Assembly: GCF_023522835.1 (NCBI RefSeq) | Contig: NZ_JALCZU010000009.1 | Span: 141,535-205,534, forward strand | DNA: 64,000 nucleotides | Reading direction: 5' to 3' | From: Oceanobacillus saliphilus | GTDB taxonomy: Bacteria; Bacillota; Bacilli; Bacillales; Amphibacillaceae | Part shown: positions 47,550 through 55,670 of the stretch, piece by piece | Layout: each line of letters begins with the position of its first letter | How positions within the stretch are numbered: the first letter of the stretch is position 1 | The notes under the pieces: model-generated | Told to the model about the DNA's origin: nothing | Database searches by the model: none | The model's input: only the letters and a program-made list of their open reading frames with translations | Made by a program: the position numbers and the translations under genes

Positions 47550-47592
47550 AAAGCATATCCAAAAGGCATTAAGGACCTTTTAGATATGCTTT
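47550..47592 (-). terminator. Terminator of the two-component operon
   Basis: AAAGCATATCCAAAAGG pairs with CCTTTTAGATATGCTTT with one mismatch. T residues follow on the minus strand. It separates the kinase gene from the ABC operon. Confidence 0.8.
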
Positions 47593-48958
47593 ACCTATAT
47601 CTTTTTATTTTAATAGTTGTTCCTTTTTCACTTGACTCAATATCCCAATCCAGTTTCATGCCCTTTACCATCATATCGACAATAGATAAACCAATCCCTA
47701 CTCCTCTTTCAATTGATTCATTTTTCATCCCTTTGCCCCGATCAATAAAGACAAACGCATCATATTCATCTGTTGATTCTGTTTTTACTCCAATATATTT
47801 ACCATTCTTGGCATGGCGCAGCACGTTTTGCAATAAATTATCTATTATGCGTCCCAACCAAATCGGATCAATCTTCCATTTATTGTTCTTAAATGGGTGT
47901 AATTCAACTTCGATATCAAATTCTTCTTTTTCAAATAAATGATACCATGAAGCCAAAGATTCACGTACGTAACGAACAACATCAATTTCTTTTCGGTCAA
48001 GTTTATACTTACTTGCCATTAATAGGGTATAGGACATCAAATTATCTATAAGTCTATCCGTATCCACAATAGAAGTTTCTAAAGCTTTAACAGCCTGTTT
48101 CCCCTGTTGAGTTAAAGTTTCTCTTCCTAATGAATAGGTTTGCGCCCGTAATTTGGTTAATGGTGTGCGTAAATCATGAGAAAGGTTAGCGATTAACTCC
48201 CGCCGTAATTGCTCTTCCTCTTGTTCTCTTTGTTTACTTTCTCTTAACTCCAGTACCATTTCATTAAACGTTTTTTCGAGTTGTCCAATTTCATCCATCT
48301 TTTTTACATCAATTTGAATTGGCAAACCATCCACATCCCTTATTGCCATCGCCTCTTGCAATTGCAATAATCGTTTTCGAATACTCCTAAAAAACAAAAA
48401 TGAAACGGTAATGAATAATAGTATGATCAGAATCATACCTATCAATAGAATTGTTCCATATTGGTCATAAACTGTTTGCAATGGCGGTTGGAAAGATTTT
48501 CTAGTAATCTCCAAAACAATAAATCCGTTCGTTTCATCTTTTCCGATAAATGCAATAACGGTAAAGGGATCTCCTCCATAACGCTCTTTAATAAACTTTG
48601 CCGTAAAAGAAGGTGTCCAATCGTATGGAAGTTCCTCTTTCACATCCATTTGTTCTGCCAATACTCCATTTTCATCCACCCAAAACATTGAGGCTTCTGG
48701 GTATGACTTTTTCCACTTTGCAAAGTGTTGAATTATTTGCTCCTCCGAGATATGCTGTAAATCATTTGCCTCTTCATGCCATTTCCCTTCTATTGCATCA
48801 GGATTAGTTATATCTTCTGAAAAGTTTTGATTATCCATGTTTTTAGCTATACCCATTACAAAGATTGCAATGAATAAATATCCGATTTGAATAAGAGATA
48901 TGGCTATCAAAATAATGAGCATATATTTTGCTTGTAAAGATCTTAAAAATTCCCTCAT
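47591..48958 (-). CDS. Sensor histidine kinase
   Basis: A 455-residue membrane kinase. Two helices (about 12-36 and 170-192) bracket an extracellular domain of about 130 residues. HAMP, the phosphoacceptor motif NLSHDLRTPLTKL and the ATP-binding N-, G1- and G2-boxes (DNLLQNVLRHA, DRGKGM, GVGIGLSIV) follow. It overlaps the response regulator gene by four bases. Together they probably sense the peptide exported by the neighbouring transporter. Confidence 0.9.
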   Translation of the reverse strand: MREFLRSLQAKYMLIILIAISLIQIGYLFIAIFVMGIAKNMDNQNFSEDITNPDAIEGKWHEEANDLQHISEEQIIQHFAKWKKSYPEASMFWVDENGVLAEQMDVKEELPYDWTPSFTAKFIKERYGGDPFTVIAFIGKDETNGFIVLEITRKSFQPPLQTVYDQYGTILLIGMILIILLFITVSFLFFRSIRKRLLQLQEAMAIRDVDGLPIQIDVKKMDEIGQLEKTFNEMVLELRESKQREQEEEQLRRELIANLSHDLRTPLTKLRAQTYSLGRETLTQQGKQAVKALETSIVDTDRLIDNLMSYTLLMASKYKLDRKEIDVVRYVRESLASWYHLFEKEEFDIEVELHPFKNNKWKIDPIWLGRIIDNLLQNVLRHAKNGKYIGVKTESTDEYDAFVFIDRGKGMKNESIERGVGIGLSIVDMMVKGMKLDWDIESSEKGTTIKIKRYR

Positions 48959-49623
48959 ACCTTCACTCTATATCCAATTCCTCGAATGGTTTCGATAATC
49001 ATTGGTTTTGCTGGGTTCTCTTCAAGTTTTTCTCGCAAGTACCGAATATGTACCATTAAAGTTTTATCGCCTTCCATGTATGTTTCGCCCCAAACTCCTT
49101 CATATAGCTGTTCCTTAGTTAGAATTTGATTTAAGTTTCGAATAAAATATTGAAATAAATAATATTGTTTTCCCGTTAATGAAATTTCCTCATTAGTGTT
49201 GCTATTAACGACTCTCCTGTCTTTTGTATATACTTTCAAATGCTTGATCTCTAGTATGTCTTCATTCTTTTGGAATCTTCGCAATAACACTTCTATTCGT
49301 GCAACCAGTTCATCTGGATGAAATGGTTTTGTTAAATAATCGTCTGCAAAACTGAGTCCTTCTATCTTATCTTCTACTGCAGTTCGCGCCGAAAGCATCA
49401 ATATAGGTAAATCAGCAATTTCATTTTTAATACGTTTTCCGATAGAAAAACCGTCTAAACCGGGCAACATGATATCCAAAATGACTATATCTGCATTTTG
49501 AAGATATTTTTCAGCATTTTCTCCATTTTTTAGCCAAGTTACAACATATTCTCTTTCCGTTAACTCCTTTGTCACCCAACTACCAATATCTATCTCGTCT
49601 TCTATATACAATATTTGAATCAT
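48955..49623 (-). CDS. OmpR-family response regulator
   Basis: A 222-residue regulator: receiver domain with phosphoacceptor Asp50 (VILDIMLPGLDG) and a C-terminal winged helix (KTLMVHIRYLREKLEENP...IRGIGYRV). GGGGAG precedes its ATG. It is the first gene of the cargo in the transposon. Confidence 0.92.
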   Translation of the reverse strand: MIQILYIEDEIDIGSWVTKELTEREYVVTWLKNGENAEKYLQNADIVILDIMLPGLDGFSIGKRIKNEIADLPILMLSARTAVEDKIEGLSFADDYLTKPFHPDELVARIEVLLRRFQKNEDILEIKHLKVYTKDRRVVNSNTNEEISLTGKQYYLFQYFIRNLNQILTKEQLYEGVWGETYMEGDKTLMVHIRYLREKLEENPAKPMIIETIRGIGYRVKV

Positions 49624-49782
49624 TTTTCGCTCTCCCCTATTTTTAGATCAAATATAACAACCTTAAACTACAGTTTCTAAAAATTAGCCCCTATTAAAAA
49701 ATCCTACAAATAAATACAATTAAACGTATATAATCCGGACCTTTCAAGGGAGCTAAATTTCCCTTCTCTTTGAGAAAGTCCT

Positions 49783-49804
49783 CCACAAACTGGACCGTTT
49801 GCGG
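49783..49804. promoter_or_regulatory. Dyad-symmetric sequence upstream of the response regulator
   Basis: CAAACTGG and CCGTTTG form a nearly perfect dyad; a second palindrome GGGAGCTAAATTTCCC lies at 49748-49763. No gene occupies 49624-49893. The purpose is unknown; these may be operator sites or remains of a mobile element. Confidence 0.35.
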
Positions 49805-49893
49805 AACAAAGATTAATGCAAATAGGACGGACGTTATAACATCTTTTTTTTCTTTATTTTAAATCTTTTTTTGCTTCTTACTTATATATTCCT

Positions 49894-50612
49894 CTAAGTA
49901 ATGTTTATTTTTTTAAAATTCTTGGTTTCTATTGCACAAGTATCCCTTAATTTTTCAAATCTCACGACATTATCTTCTTCTAACATTTGATCTATCACTA
50001 TGCAACAACGGCGAATTTGAAACTCTTGAACTGTTTCTGTAATTTCATTAAGTAACTTGTTAGTCTGTGGTAGTTTTTCCACATAACTTTTAATTGCGAG
50101 GTTGAATATATTTAATCGTTTGCTAAATAATGTACCTGTAATTCTAACTGGCTTTTCTAATGCCATTAATTCGGGATAAACTTCCTTTATCTTTTGATAA
50201 TATTCTTGATCGCGCTTATTCCAGTCAGTTGCATTTGTTATTATTGTTGCCTGACGTGTCTGAGGTAAATTAGCATCGAACCATTCTTTATCATTTTCAG
50301 ATAGGTACTTATATACTCTTTGGAATTTTCGCCTTAGCTGTGTTCTCGTAACATCAGGGCATTCCTTTATTGCATCTAATAACAAGAAACGATAGTATTC
50401 AATACGATTTTCAGTATTATTTTTTAAAGTAATATTGGGATTCTTCGGTGTATGCAAGGTATCACGTTTTGAAGGGAATTTGGCATCAAGCCATTCTCTA
50501 TCATGATTATATAAGTAAGTAAAAGTTTTCTTTAACTCCGTCTGAAATTGCTTTCGATTAGAATTCGGGAATTTCTCTCACCACACGTACAAAAGCAATT
50601 ATGAGCAGCCAT
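49894..50612 (-). pseudogene. tnsD: tnsD/tniQ-type transposon targeting protein, C-terminal remnant
   Basis: Two modules typical of TnsD C-terminal regions are visible: LKKTFTYLYNHDREWLDAKFP near 50500 and LRRKFQRVYKYLSENDKEW near 50310. The upstream part reads HNCFCTCGE and then continues in another frame after an apparent two-base GA duplication near 50575 (KFPNSNRKQFQTEL). The N-terminal TniQ domain is gone; the remnant is joined directly to the tnsA remnant. TnsD chooses the attachment site in Tn7, here presumably the nrdJ 3' end. Confidence 0.72.
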
Positions 50613-51127
50613 TGTCTTTGGTATTTCTAATTCCGTTACGATACCCCAATCTACTTCATTTCTTTCCCAATAAATACGTTCAATTTCAAATTTCTCTAGT
50701 ACACGTTCATCCATTAACTCATCTTTATATTTTAAAGTCCTAGTTAAATGTTGAGATTGACCATTATTATTAATAGTAACTAAAAAGTCTGTAGTCATCT
50801 CTGCTGGTTCACCTGTTTTGGGATTGGTGGGATGCTTTATTCCTAATTCATCTGCTATAACTATTGTCTCAGCCACGGGTAGCAATGGAAACTGTTCGCG
50901 AATGTCTATGACTGAATCGGAGTATTCCAACAAGTAAAAATAGTTCCGTTCCAAGTCTGAAAGAAATTCATATTGTCTAGGTAATCCCTTTTAATCGAGT
51001 AGAGCGTCCTAGTGATGGTACACCTTGAATTTTAATCCACGGTTTATAATCGCTACCAAAGCCTTGTCCAAGCCCTTCCTTAAACTTTCACTCTATTGAT
51101 GATGAACGTTTTCGTTTTGCGATGAAA
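50613..51127 (-). pseudogene. tnsA: tnsA-type transposon endonuclease, decayed
   Basis: Reading across lesions gives a TnsA N-terminal domain: GLGQGFGSDYKPWIKIQG, VPSLGRSTRLKGI, RQYEFLSDLERNYFYLLEYSD, DIREQFPL and MTTDFLV. Lesions: the start codon is ATC behind a good GGAGG site, a TGA interrupts at about 51094, and a frameshift lies near 50978. After IPKTM the sequence jumps to tnsD, so tnsB, tnsC and the tnsA 3' end have been deleted. TnsA makes the 5'-end cuts of Tn7 elements. Confidence 0.78.
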
Positions 51128-51227
51128 CCCCCTCCTAATTAAATGGTTCATTTGAAGTAAACTAGCCATTCGAATAAATATCGGGCCATATTTAGGTAAC
51201 ATTCATAACTGTATTTTTCAGAAATAT

Positions 51228-51272
51228 AAAAAACAACCTCTTACGGCTATCATACCGAAAAGGTTGTTTTTT
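51228..51272. terminator. Hairpin terminator inside the transposon right end
   Basis: AAAAAACAACCT (51228-51239) pairs with AGGTTGTTTTTT (51261-51272), with T-runs on both strands. It can stop nrdJ transcripts that no longer meet their own terminator. Confidence 0.8.
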
Positions 51273-51337
51273 TATCAAACTTTAATACGGATTATCAATC
51301 TTTATTTAAAATTATCAAACTTTAATTCAAAGCCACA
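51272..51337 (-). repeat. Transposon right end with three putative transposase-binding repeats
   Basis: On the minus strand the repeats are at 51326-51312 (TTAAAGTTTGATAAT), 51304-51290 (ATAAAGATTGATAAT) and 51286-51272 (TTAAAGTTTGATAAA). They are packed within 66 bp, denser than at the left end, as in Tn7. Confidence 0.75.
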
Positions 51338-51351
51338 TATGGTCCTTTTCC
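51338..51351. other. Target-site duplication, right copy, and proximal half of the nrdJ terminator
   Basis: TATGGT (51338-51343) repeats the left flank. TGGTCCTTTTCC (51340-51351) is the nrdJ-proximal arm of the split hairpin. Its first base is 21 bp past the nrdJ stop codon counting from the transposon end. Confidence 0.75.
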
Positions 51352-51358
51352 ATCTCTC

Positions 51359-52480
51359 CTATAATCCGCACTTCAACTGTGCTCCACAGCTTGTACATGT
51401 ATTACAACCACCGATATCTTCCACACTTCCCTCTCTGCACACTGGACAGGTGTCTCCGACTTCGGAACCGATTGTAACATTTGTCTTTCCTAGTTCCTGA
51501 ATGGTATCCATTAATACGACTTTTGGTTTTTCCTGATCTGTAAACAACTCTGTTTGTTCCCCGACCGTATTTTCTTCTGCTTTCAAGGTCAGAACTTGTG
51601 AGTCACGGCTTCCATCCACATAGACCGTTCCACCTTTTGCTCCGCCATTGTAAAGCCGTTGATAAACACTCTCTACTTGATTTACCGTATATCCTTTTGG
51701 TGCATTAACGGTTTTAGAGATGGAACTGTCGACCCAGCGCTGTATGACACATTGTGTATCTGCATGTGCTTCAGGAGCCAGATCCATGGCTGTAACGAAC
51801 CATTCCGGAAGATTCTCAGGATCTGCGTCAGGATTTCTATCCAAGTATTCCTGCACAATATCTGCTTTCACTTCGATGAATTTACCAAGTCTTCCACTTC
51901 TGAAATAGGAGAAGGAGAAATAAGGTTCTAAACCTGTGCTCACTCCAACCATTGTACCCGTACTGCCTGTTGGTGCAACCGTTAGTAAGTGTGAGTTACG
52001 AATACCATATTTCAAGATATCTTGTCGGATATCTTCAGGCATTTTCTTCATATATCCTGTATGGATGAAGGCTTCACGCAATGCTGCTGTTTCTTCTTCC
52101 GTGTTACCGATCAGGAATGGGAAACTACCTTTTTCTTTCGCAATCTCAATGGAAGTTCGGTACGCAGTTGTTGCAATGGTTTCAAATACTTTGTCTACCA
52201 AGTCATTTCCCTCATTTGTTCCATAAGGGGTTTCACAGTAGATTAGCAAGTCGTGCATACCCATGACACCTAAGCCTACACGTCGTTCTCCAAGTGCCTG
52301 CTTTTTGTTTTCTTCCAGGAAATATGGTGTTGCATCGATTACATTATCCTGCATTCTTACACCAGTCTGAACGGTTTGTTTAAGTTTTTCAAAGTTAACT
52401 GTTTTCGTATCCTTATCAGCCATTTCAGCTAAGTTTACCGCAGCCAAGTTACACACTGAATAAGGTGCAAGTGGTTGTTC
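51359..52480 (-). CDS. nrdJ: nrdJ exon 3
   Basis: It encodes residues 481-853, starting EQPLAPYSVCNLAAVNLAEM. It holds the later barrel strands (APTGSTGTMVGVSTGLEPYFSF), the DTQCVIQRWVDSSISKTVN segment and the C-terminal cysteine cluster. Confidence 0.9.
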   Translation of the reverse strand, partial: EQPLAPYSVCNLAAVNLAEMADKDTKTVNFEKLKQTVQTGVRMQDNVIDATPYFLEENKKQALGERRVGLGVMGMHDLLIYCETPYGTNEGNDLVDKVFETIATTAYRTSIEIAKEKGSFPFLIGNTEEETAALREAFIHTGYMKKMPEDIRQDILKYGIRNSHLLTVAPTGSTGTMVGVSTGLEPYFSFSYFRSGRLGKFIEVKADIVQEYLDRNPDADPENLPEWFVTAMDLAPEAHADTQCVIQRWVDSSISKTVNAPKGYTVNQVESVYQRLYNGGAKGGTVYVDGSRDSQVLTLKAEENTVGEQTELFTDQEKPKVVLMDTIQELGKTNVTIGSEVGDTCPVCREGSVEDIGGCNTCTSCGAQLKCGL

Positions 52481-55400
52481 CAATTTTGTTATCCTACCGG
52501 CTTTTTATCCGATAGTTCTTACAGTTGTCTTCCTGCAAGTTCAGCATATCTTTTCATTACACACATGATTCATGAATTTTAAAAGCTCTTTACGCCCTCT
52601 ATCTTGACCGAATACTGCATTGCAGATAACTCTAAGATCTTTAACTCCAAATTGATCTTGAATGTCTCTCAGTAGAGGACTTAAAGTTGGACTAATCTTA
52701 TTGAAAGTTGCAGCTAAAACTATCTCTTTGTTTTGTCTTGACCATTGGATAATATATTTTTTTATATCCTCTTTTATCTGATTTCGCTTATTTACATATG
52801 CAACAGTTGCATTTCTGATAGCAGAATTTCCTGCACAAGTTTGACTACAAAATTTTTGAGTAGAAGAAATCATGACTATAAATGTTTTTGCACACTCTGT
52901 ACATTGTCTCTTTTCTCTAGGAGTTTTTACTTTTCCTTTTTGAGACAATCCAGATTTTCTTAATCCTTCAACCATATTTTGCTTAGCTATACTATCAGAC
53001 GCCCATATTTTTTTGGTGTTTTTACCAATTCTACTTCTGGTTTCTAATGTATGCGTCCTGTTGTAATGGCCGTTTAACTCTCCAAAAGCAGATTTATTAA
53101 TAGTTGTGTTTTCAGAGGATATCCACTCAGTTATTATAGAATTCAATGAAAAAGGTAGTCCTATATACAAACTCAACAATTCTTTGTATGAAATCAGTTC
53201 AGTTTTAATTTCAAAGAGATTTTCAATAGCACTTAGAGCTTTCTGTGCTTTAGCCTTTTCAATTTCATTTCTTGATTTTATTTCAACTATTTTATACAAA
53301 TTATTTTTACTGTTGTACAGAAAAAAATCTGGTTTATATATTCGATAGCCGATATCAAAAATGTCTAGTTCATATTTCCAACTTATTGAATGATAGTCTA
53401 AAAATTTAGCATATGCGTATTCATATGAGCTTCTTAAGTAATAACCTTTATAGAACCCTGCATATCCGCGATTCATTCCTATCACCCGATACCATAAAAT
53501 TTTAAGTGTGTGTAATGTTGCGGTCTCGTGGGTGGATTATATTCTCCAAGAGGTTCACCACCTATGCGTTGCCCCTGACTGAATTTTTACCTTCAGCCTT
53601 CGGTTCGGATTAGCATCTCAGCCTTCCCGCTTCATCCCGCAATGTTTTACGTGAGGCAAACTACGCGACTTTACCACACGGGTTTGTTGCAACTACTTGA
53701 TCGCCATATGCTTTGGCATTGGTCATATCGTTTGCATTATCGATAAAGAAGATGCCTGGCTCTGCAGAATAGGTCGCACAAACATTAATTAAATTCCATA
53801 GTTCCTTTGCCTTGATCCGACGATAGACACGGACACCGTAGCCCATCTCTTCCCATTTACGAACATCGCCTACTTCATGCCATTTTTCGTTATAATCTTG
53901 CATCTGCTCAGCTGTATAATTCTCTACATCCGGGAAGCGAAGCTCATAGACTTCATCATTTTCGACTGCTTCCATAAATTCCTTTGTAATACATACGGAA
54001 ATGTTCGCACCAGTCAGAAATTCAGAATTATGGACGGAATACGTTCCGCCTGTTCGTAGTTTTTCATCCGCTTCTCTAATTGCTGCCTCTGTAAATCCGC
54101 CTAGTCCTTGGATTGCTTTGTAGTTTACAACACTTTGGTATAAATCGAATTCCGTTTCTGTTAATGGTGTAAACTTTAATTTTTCTTCAGCAAGTCGTTT
54201 GATTTGTTCATCTTCTGTATTCTCGACCAAATAACGGAGAATTCTAGGGTTTTGCATTTTTGAAATGATAAATTCGATTATATCCGGATGAGAATCCACT
54301 AACATAATCATTTGTGCCAGTTTGTTACGTTGATTCGTTACATCAACTCTCTAAGTCACCTTAGAGTTCAGACCATATCTTACACATGATTCTGTGTCCT
54401 CGCACTTCGAAATCACTTGATTTCTACTCTACTCACTTCCGCCTTCTTGACGTGTTTTCGATGGTCGTTGAACCTTCTTCTATCTATTTAGAAGCTTGGC
54501 TGCTGATTGTCTTTATCCACCTGTTGTTTTTTGCATTCACGCTTACCGTTTCCAGTTACGTTGTAGCCAACAAGTCATATATGATGCTTTCCACAGTTTT
54601 AAAAATTTTACATTCCTTTGGTTTTTTAGCATCATATGATTTCATACATATTCCACCTCAACGTGCTTATTTTTCTAAGGTAATCATTCATTGATGAAAT
54701 CTAAAGAGTTCCCAGCAATTCACGAGGTTTGTTTATAGACGAGGCACATCATTTTACCACGTCTTGAACCGCCTTGTTCAACAAGGTGAGTCAGTTTGGC
54801 AATATCATCGAGCCATGAGACAGAACCTGATGATTTCCCATTAACACCTCTAGCCAGTGTATTTCTAGGACGCAATGTGGAACCGTTTGTACCAACACCA
54901 CCACCGCGGGACATTATTTCCATTACCTGTTTACGGTGATCGGAAATACCTTCCCTTGAGTCTTTAATATACGGCATTACATAACAATTGAAATAGGTGA
55001 CATCTGTATCTGCCCCTGCTCCGTACAGCACTCGTCCTGCAGGAATGAAGTTCAAGTCAGCAAGTTCTTTATTGAAGACGTCGAACCACTTGTTACGTTG
55101 CTCTTCTGTTTCTTCCACGCTGGAAAGACCAGTTGCATTTCGCTTTGCGATTTGTTCGTAATATACTTCCAATGGCTTTTCGATAATATCAAGCGAACGT
55201 GTGATGATTCCAGTTTCCGCTTCCTCTTCATCGTCGAGCACGGAGACAAATTCCGGATCAACTAGCACCTTGGCTTTTTCCTCGTTCCAATCGATTTCTT
55301 TCACAAAGCCAAGTCCTCTTGCAGGAAACTTAGGATCTGCTTTTACTGTAAGCACGACAAAGTCTCCAACTTTTAATGTTTTCTTTTCCGTATCTTTAAA

Positions 55401-55550
55401 TGCGTAACGATCCAACATTACCAAACGTGATACGCCCTTATGGGTAAGCTTCATATCTTCTGTAATAGGATGTACTGGTGGGAAAAGCTTAATATCCTCG
55501 TTTAACGACTCCACATCCAGCTTATTTTGAGAATCTACAACAATCGACAT
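51359..55550 (-). CDS. nrdJ: Adenosylcobalamin-dependent ribonucleotide reductase, split by two group I introns
   Basis: Three exons, 55550-54756, 54317-53673 and 52480-51359, join in frame to an 853-residue class II reductase that makes deoxyribonucleotides. Both junctions restore conserved text: GGSRRG|AQMIMLVD and TNPCG|EQPLAPYSVCNLA. The C-terminal CPVC...CTSC cluster, needed to renew the active-site disulfide, is present. Both introns lie after a GGT glycine codon in phase 0. AAAGGAG precedes the ATG. Two NrdR boxes lie upstream and a Tn7-like element downstream. Without splicing, the protein would stop at either intron. Confidence 0.93.
52481..53672 (-). ncRNA. Group I intron 2 in nrdJ, with internal endonuclease gene
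   Basis: The 1,192-base intron begins after GGT and ends with G, as group I introns do. P1 forms between exon GTGTGGT and intron GCCTCAC (53657-53651), giving the required U-G pair at the splice site. R- and S-like core elements are at about 53574-53561 (GCAACGCATAGG) and 52555-52543 (AAGATATGCTGAA); their GCATA and TATGC form P7. The endonuclease gene lies between them and its end overlaps the S element. Confidence 0.8.
52541..53476 (-). CDS. Intron-encoded homing endonuclease, PD-(D/E)XK-like with zinc-binding motif
   Basis: A 311-residue protein inside intron 2. Residues about 15-80 look like a PD-(D/E)XK nuclease core (YKPDFFLYN ... YKIVEIKSR). Around 145-180 there is a NUMOD3-like DNA-binding stretch (ETRSRIGKNTKKIWASDS). 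Then comes a cysteine cluster CTECAKTF...KFCSQTCAG resembling a zinc finger. A GTG three codons earlier is another possible start. It should cut intronless nrdJ alleles at the insertion site. It has no LAGLIDADG, GIY-YIG or HNH signature. Confidence 0.75.
   Translation of the reverse strand: MNRGYAGFYKGYYLRSSYEYAYAKFLDYHSISWKYELDIFDIGYRIYKPDFFLYNSKNNLYKIVEIKSRNEIEKAKAQKALSAIENLFEIKTELISYKELLSLYIGLPFSLNSIITEWISSENTTINKSAFGELNGHYNRTHTLETRSRIGKNTKKIWASDSIAKQNMVEGLRKSGLSQKGKVKTPREKRQCTECAKTFIVMISSTQKFCSQTCAGNSAIRNATVAYVNKRNQIKEDIKKYIIQWSRQNKEIVLAATFNKISPTLSPLLRDIQDQFGVKDLRVICNAVFGQDRGRKELLKFMNHVCNEKIC
53673..54317 (-). CDS. nrdJ: nrdJ exon 2
   Basis: It encodes residues 266-480, from AQMIMLVDSHPDI to ATNPCG, with the NVCATYSAEPGIFFIDNAN segment. 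Reading on into intron 2 adds three residues before a stop. Confidence 0.9.
54318..54755 (-). ncRNA. Group I intron 1 in nrdJ, without an open reading frame
   Basis: A 438-base intron with textbook group I core elements on the minus strand: P (AATTGCTGGGAA), Q (AATCAGCAGCCAAGC), R (GTTCAACGACCAT) and S (AAGATATGGTCTGAAC). R and S pair as GACCAT/ATGGTC to make P7. P1 forms between exon AGACGTGGT and intron GCCTCGTCT with the U-G pair at the splice site. The intron ends with G. The open frames across it on the plus strand are not genes. Confidence 0.88.
54756..55550 (-). CDS. nrdJ: nrdJ exon 1
   Basis: It encodes residues 1-265, including the N-terminal domain and the start of the catalytic barrel (FIPAGRVLYGAG, FNCYVMP, GGGVGTNGSTLRPR). 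Reading on into the intron adds only 11 residues before a stop at 54720. Confidence 0.9.
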
Positions 55551-55623
55551 TCGATCTCTCCTTTTGTATATATCTATCTATTTTACAATCGATAGTTATA
55601 CAATACCACATCGAATTATAATT

Positions 55624-55670
55624 AAACAATATATAGTATTAATTTTTATTAAAAATACTATATATTGTAT
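55624..55670. promoter_or_regulatory. Tandem NrdR boxes upstream of nrdJ
   Basis: AAACAATATATAGTAT (55624-55639) and ATACTATATATTGTAT (55655-55670) match the 16-bp NrdR repressor consensus. Their centres are 31 bp apart, three helical turns, the usual NrdR arrangement. They lie 75-120 bp before the start codon. The rest of the gap 55551-55931 holds no gene. Confidence 0.8.

Larger units (their letters stand above)
44757..51337 (-). mobile_element. Tn7-like transposon, decayed, inserted in the nrdJ terminator
   Basis: The 6,581-bp element starts TGT and ends ACA. Its terminal 26 bases match in inverted orientation at 22 positions. Each end carries three copies of an AAAGTTTGAT-type repeat, pointing inwards. 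The right end, next to nrdJ, begins with a tnsA relic read inwards, then a tnsD relic. A two-component system and an ABC transporter fill the rest. The insertion lies 21 bp after the nrdJ stop with the tnsA end towards nrdJ, as Tn7 sits downstream of glmS. No tnsB or tnsC remain, so the element cannot move by itself. Confidence 0.85.

Noticed and set aside
45127-49623. BceRSAB-type bacitracin module
   Set aside because: BceB-type permeases are single large proteins with ten helices and a big extracellular domain; here there are two small six-helix ABC-2 permeases, and the kinase has a large extracellular domain.
44757-51337. CRISPR-associated transposon
   Set aside because: No cas genes and no repeat-spacer array lie in the element; only tnsA/tnsD relics and the ABC/two-component cargo are present.
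51359-54311. nrdJ as a pseudogene broken by insertions
   Set aside because: Exact removal of both segments restores frame and conserved motifs, and both segments have group I splice-site and core features.
54386-54694. 102-residue plus-strand open frame
   Set aside because: It is antisense inside the catalytic core of group I intron 1, with no ribosome site or recognisable domain.
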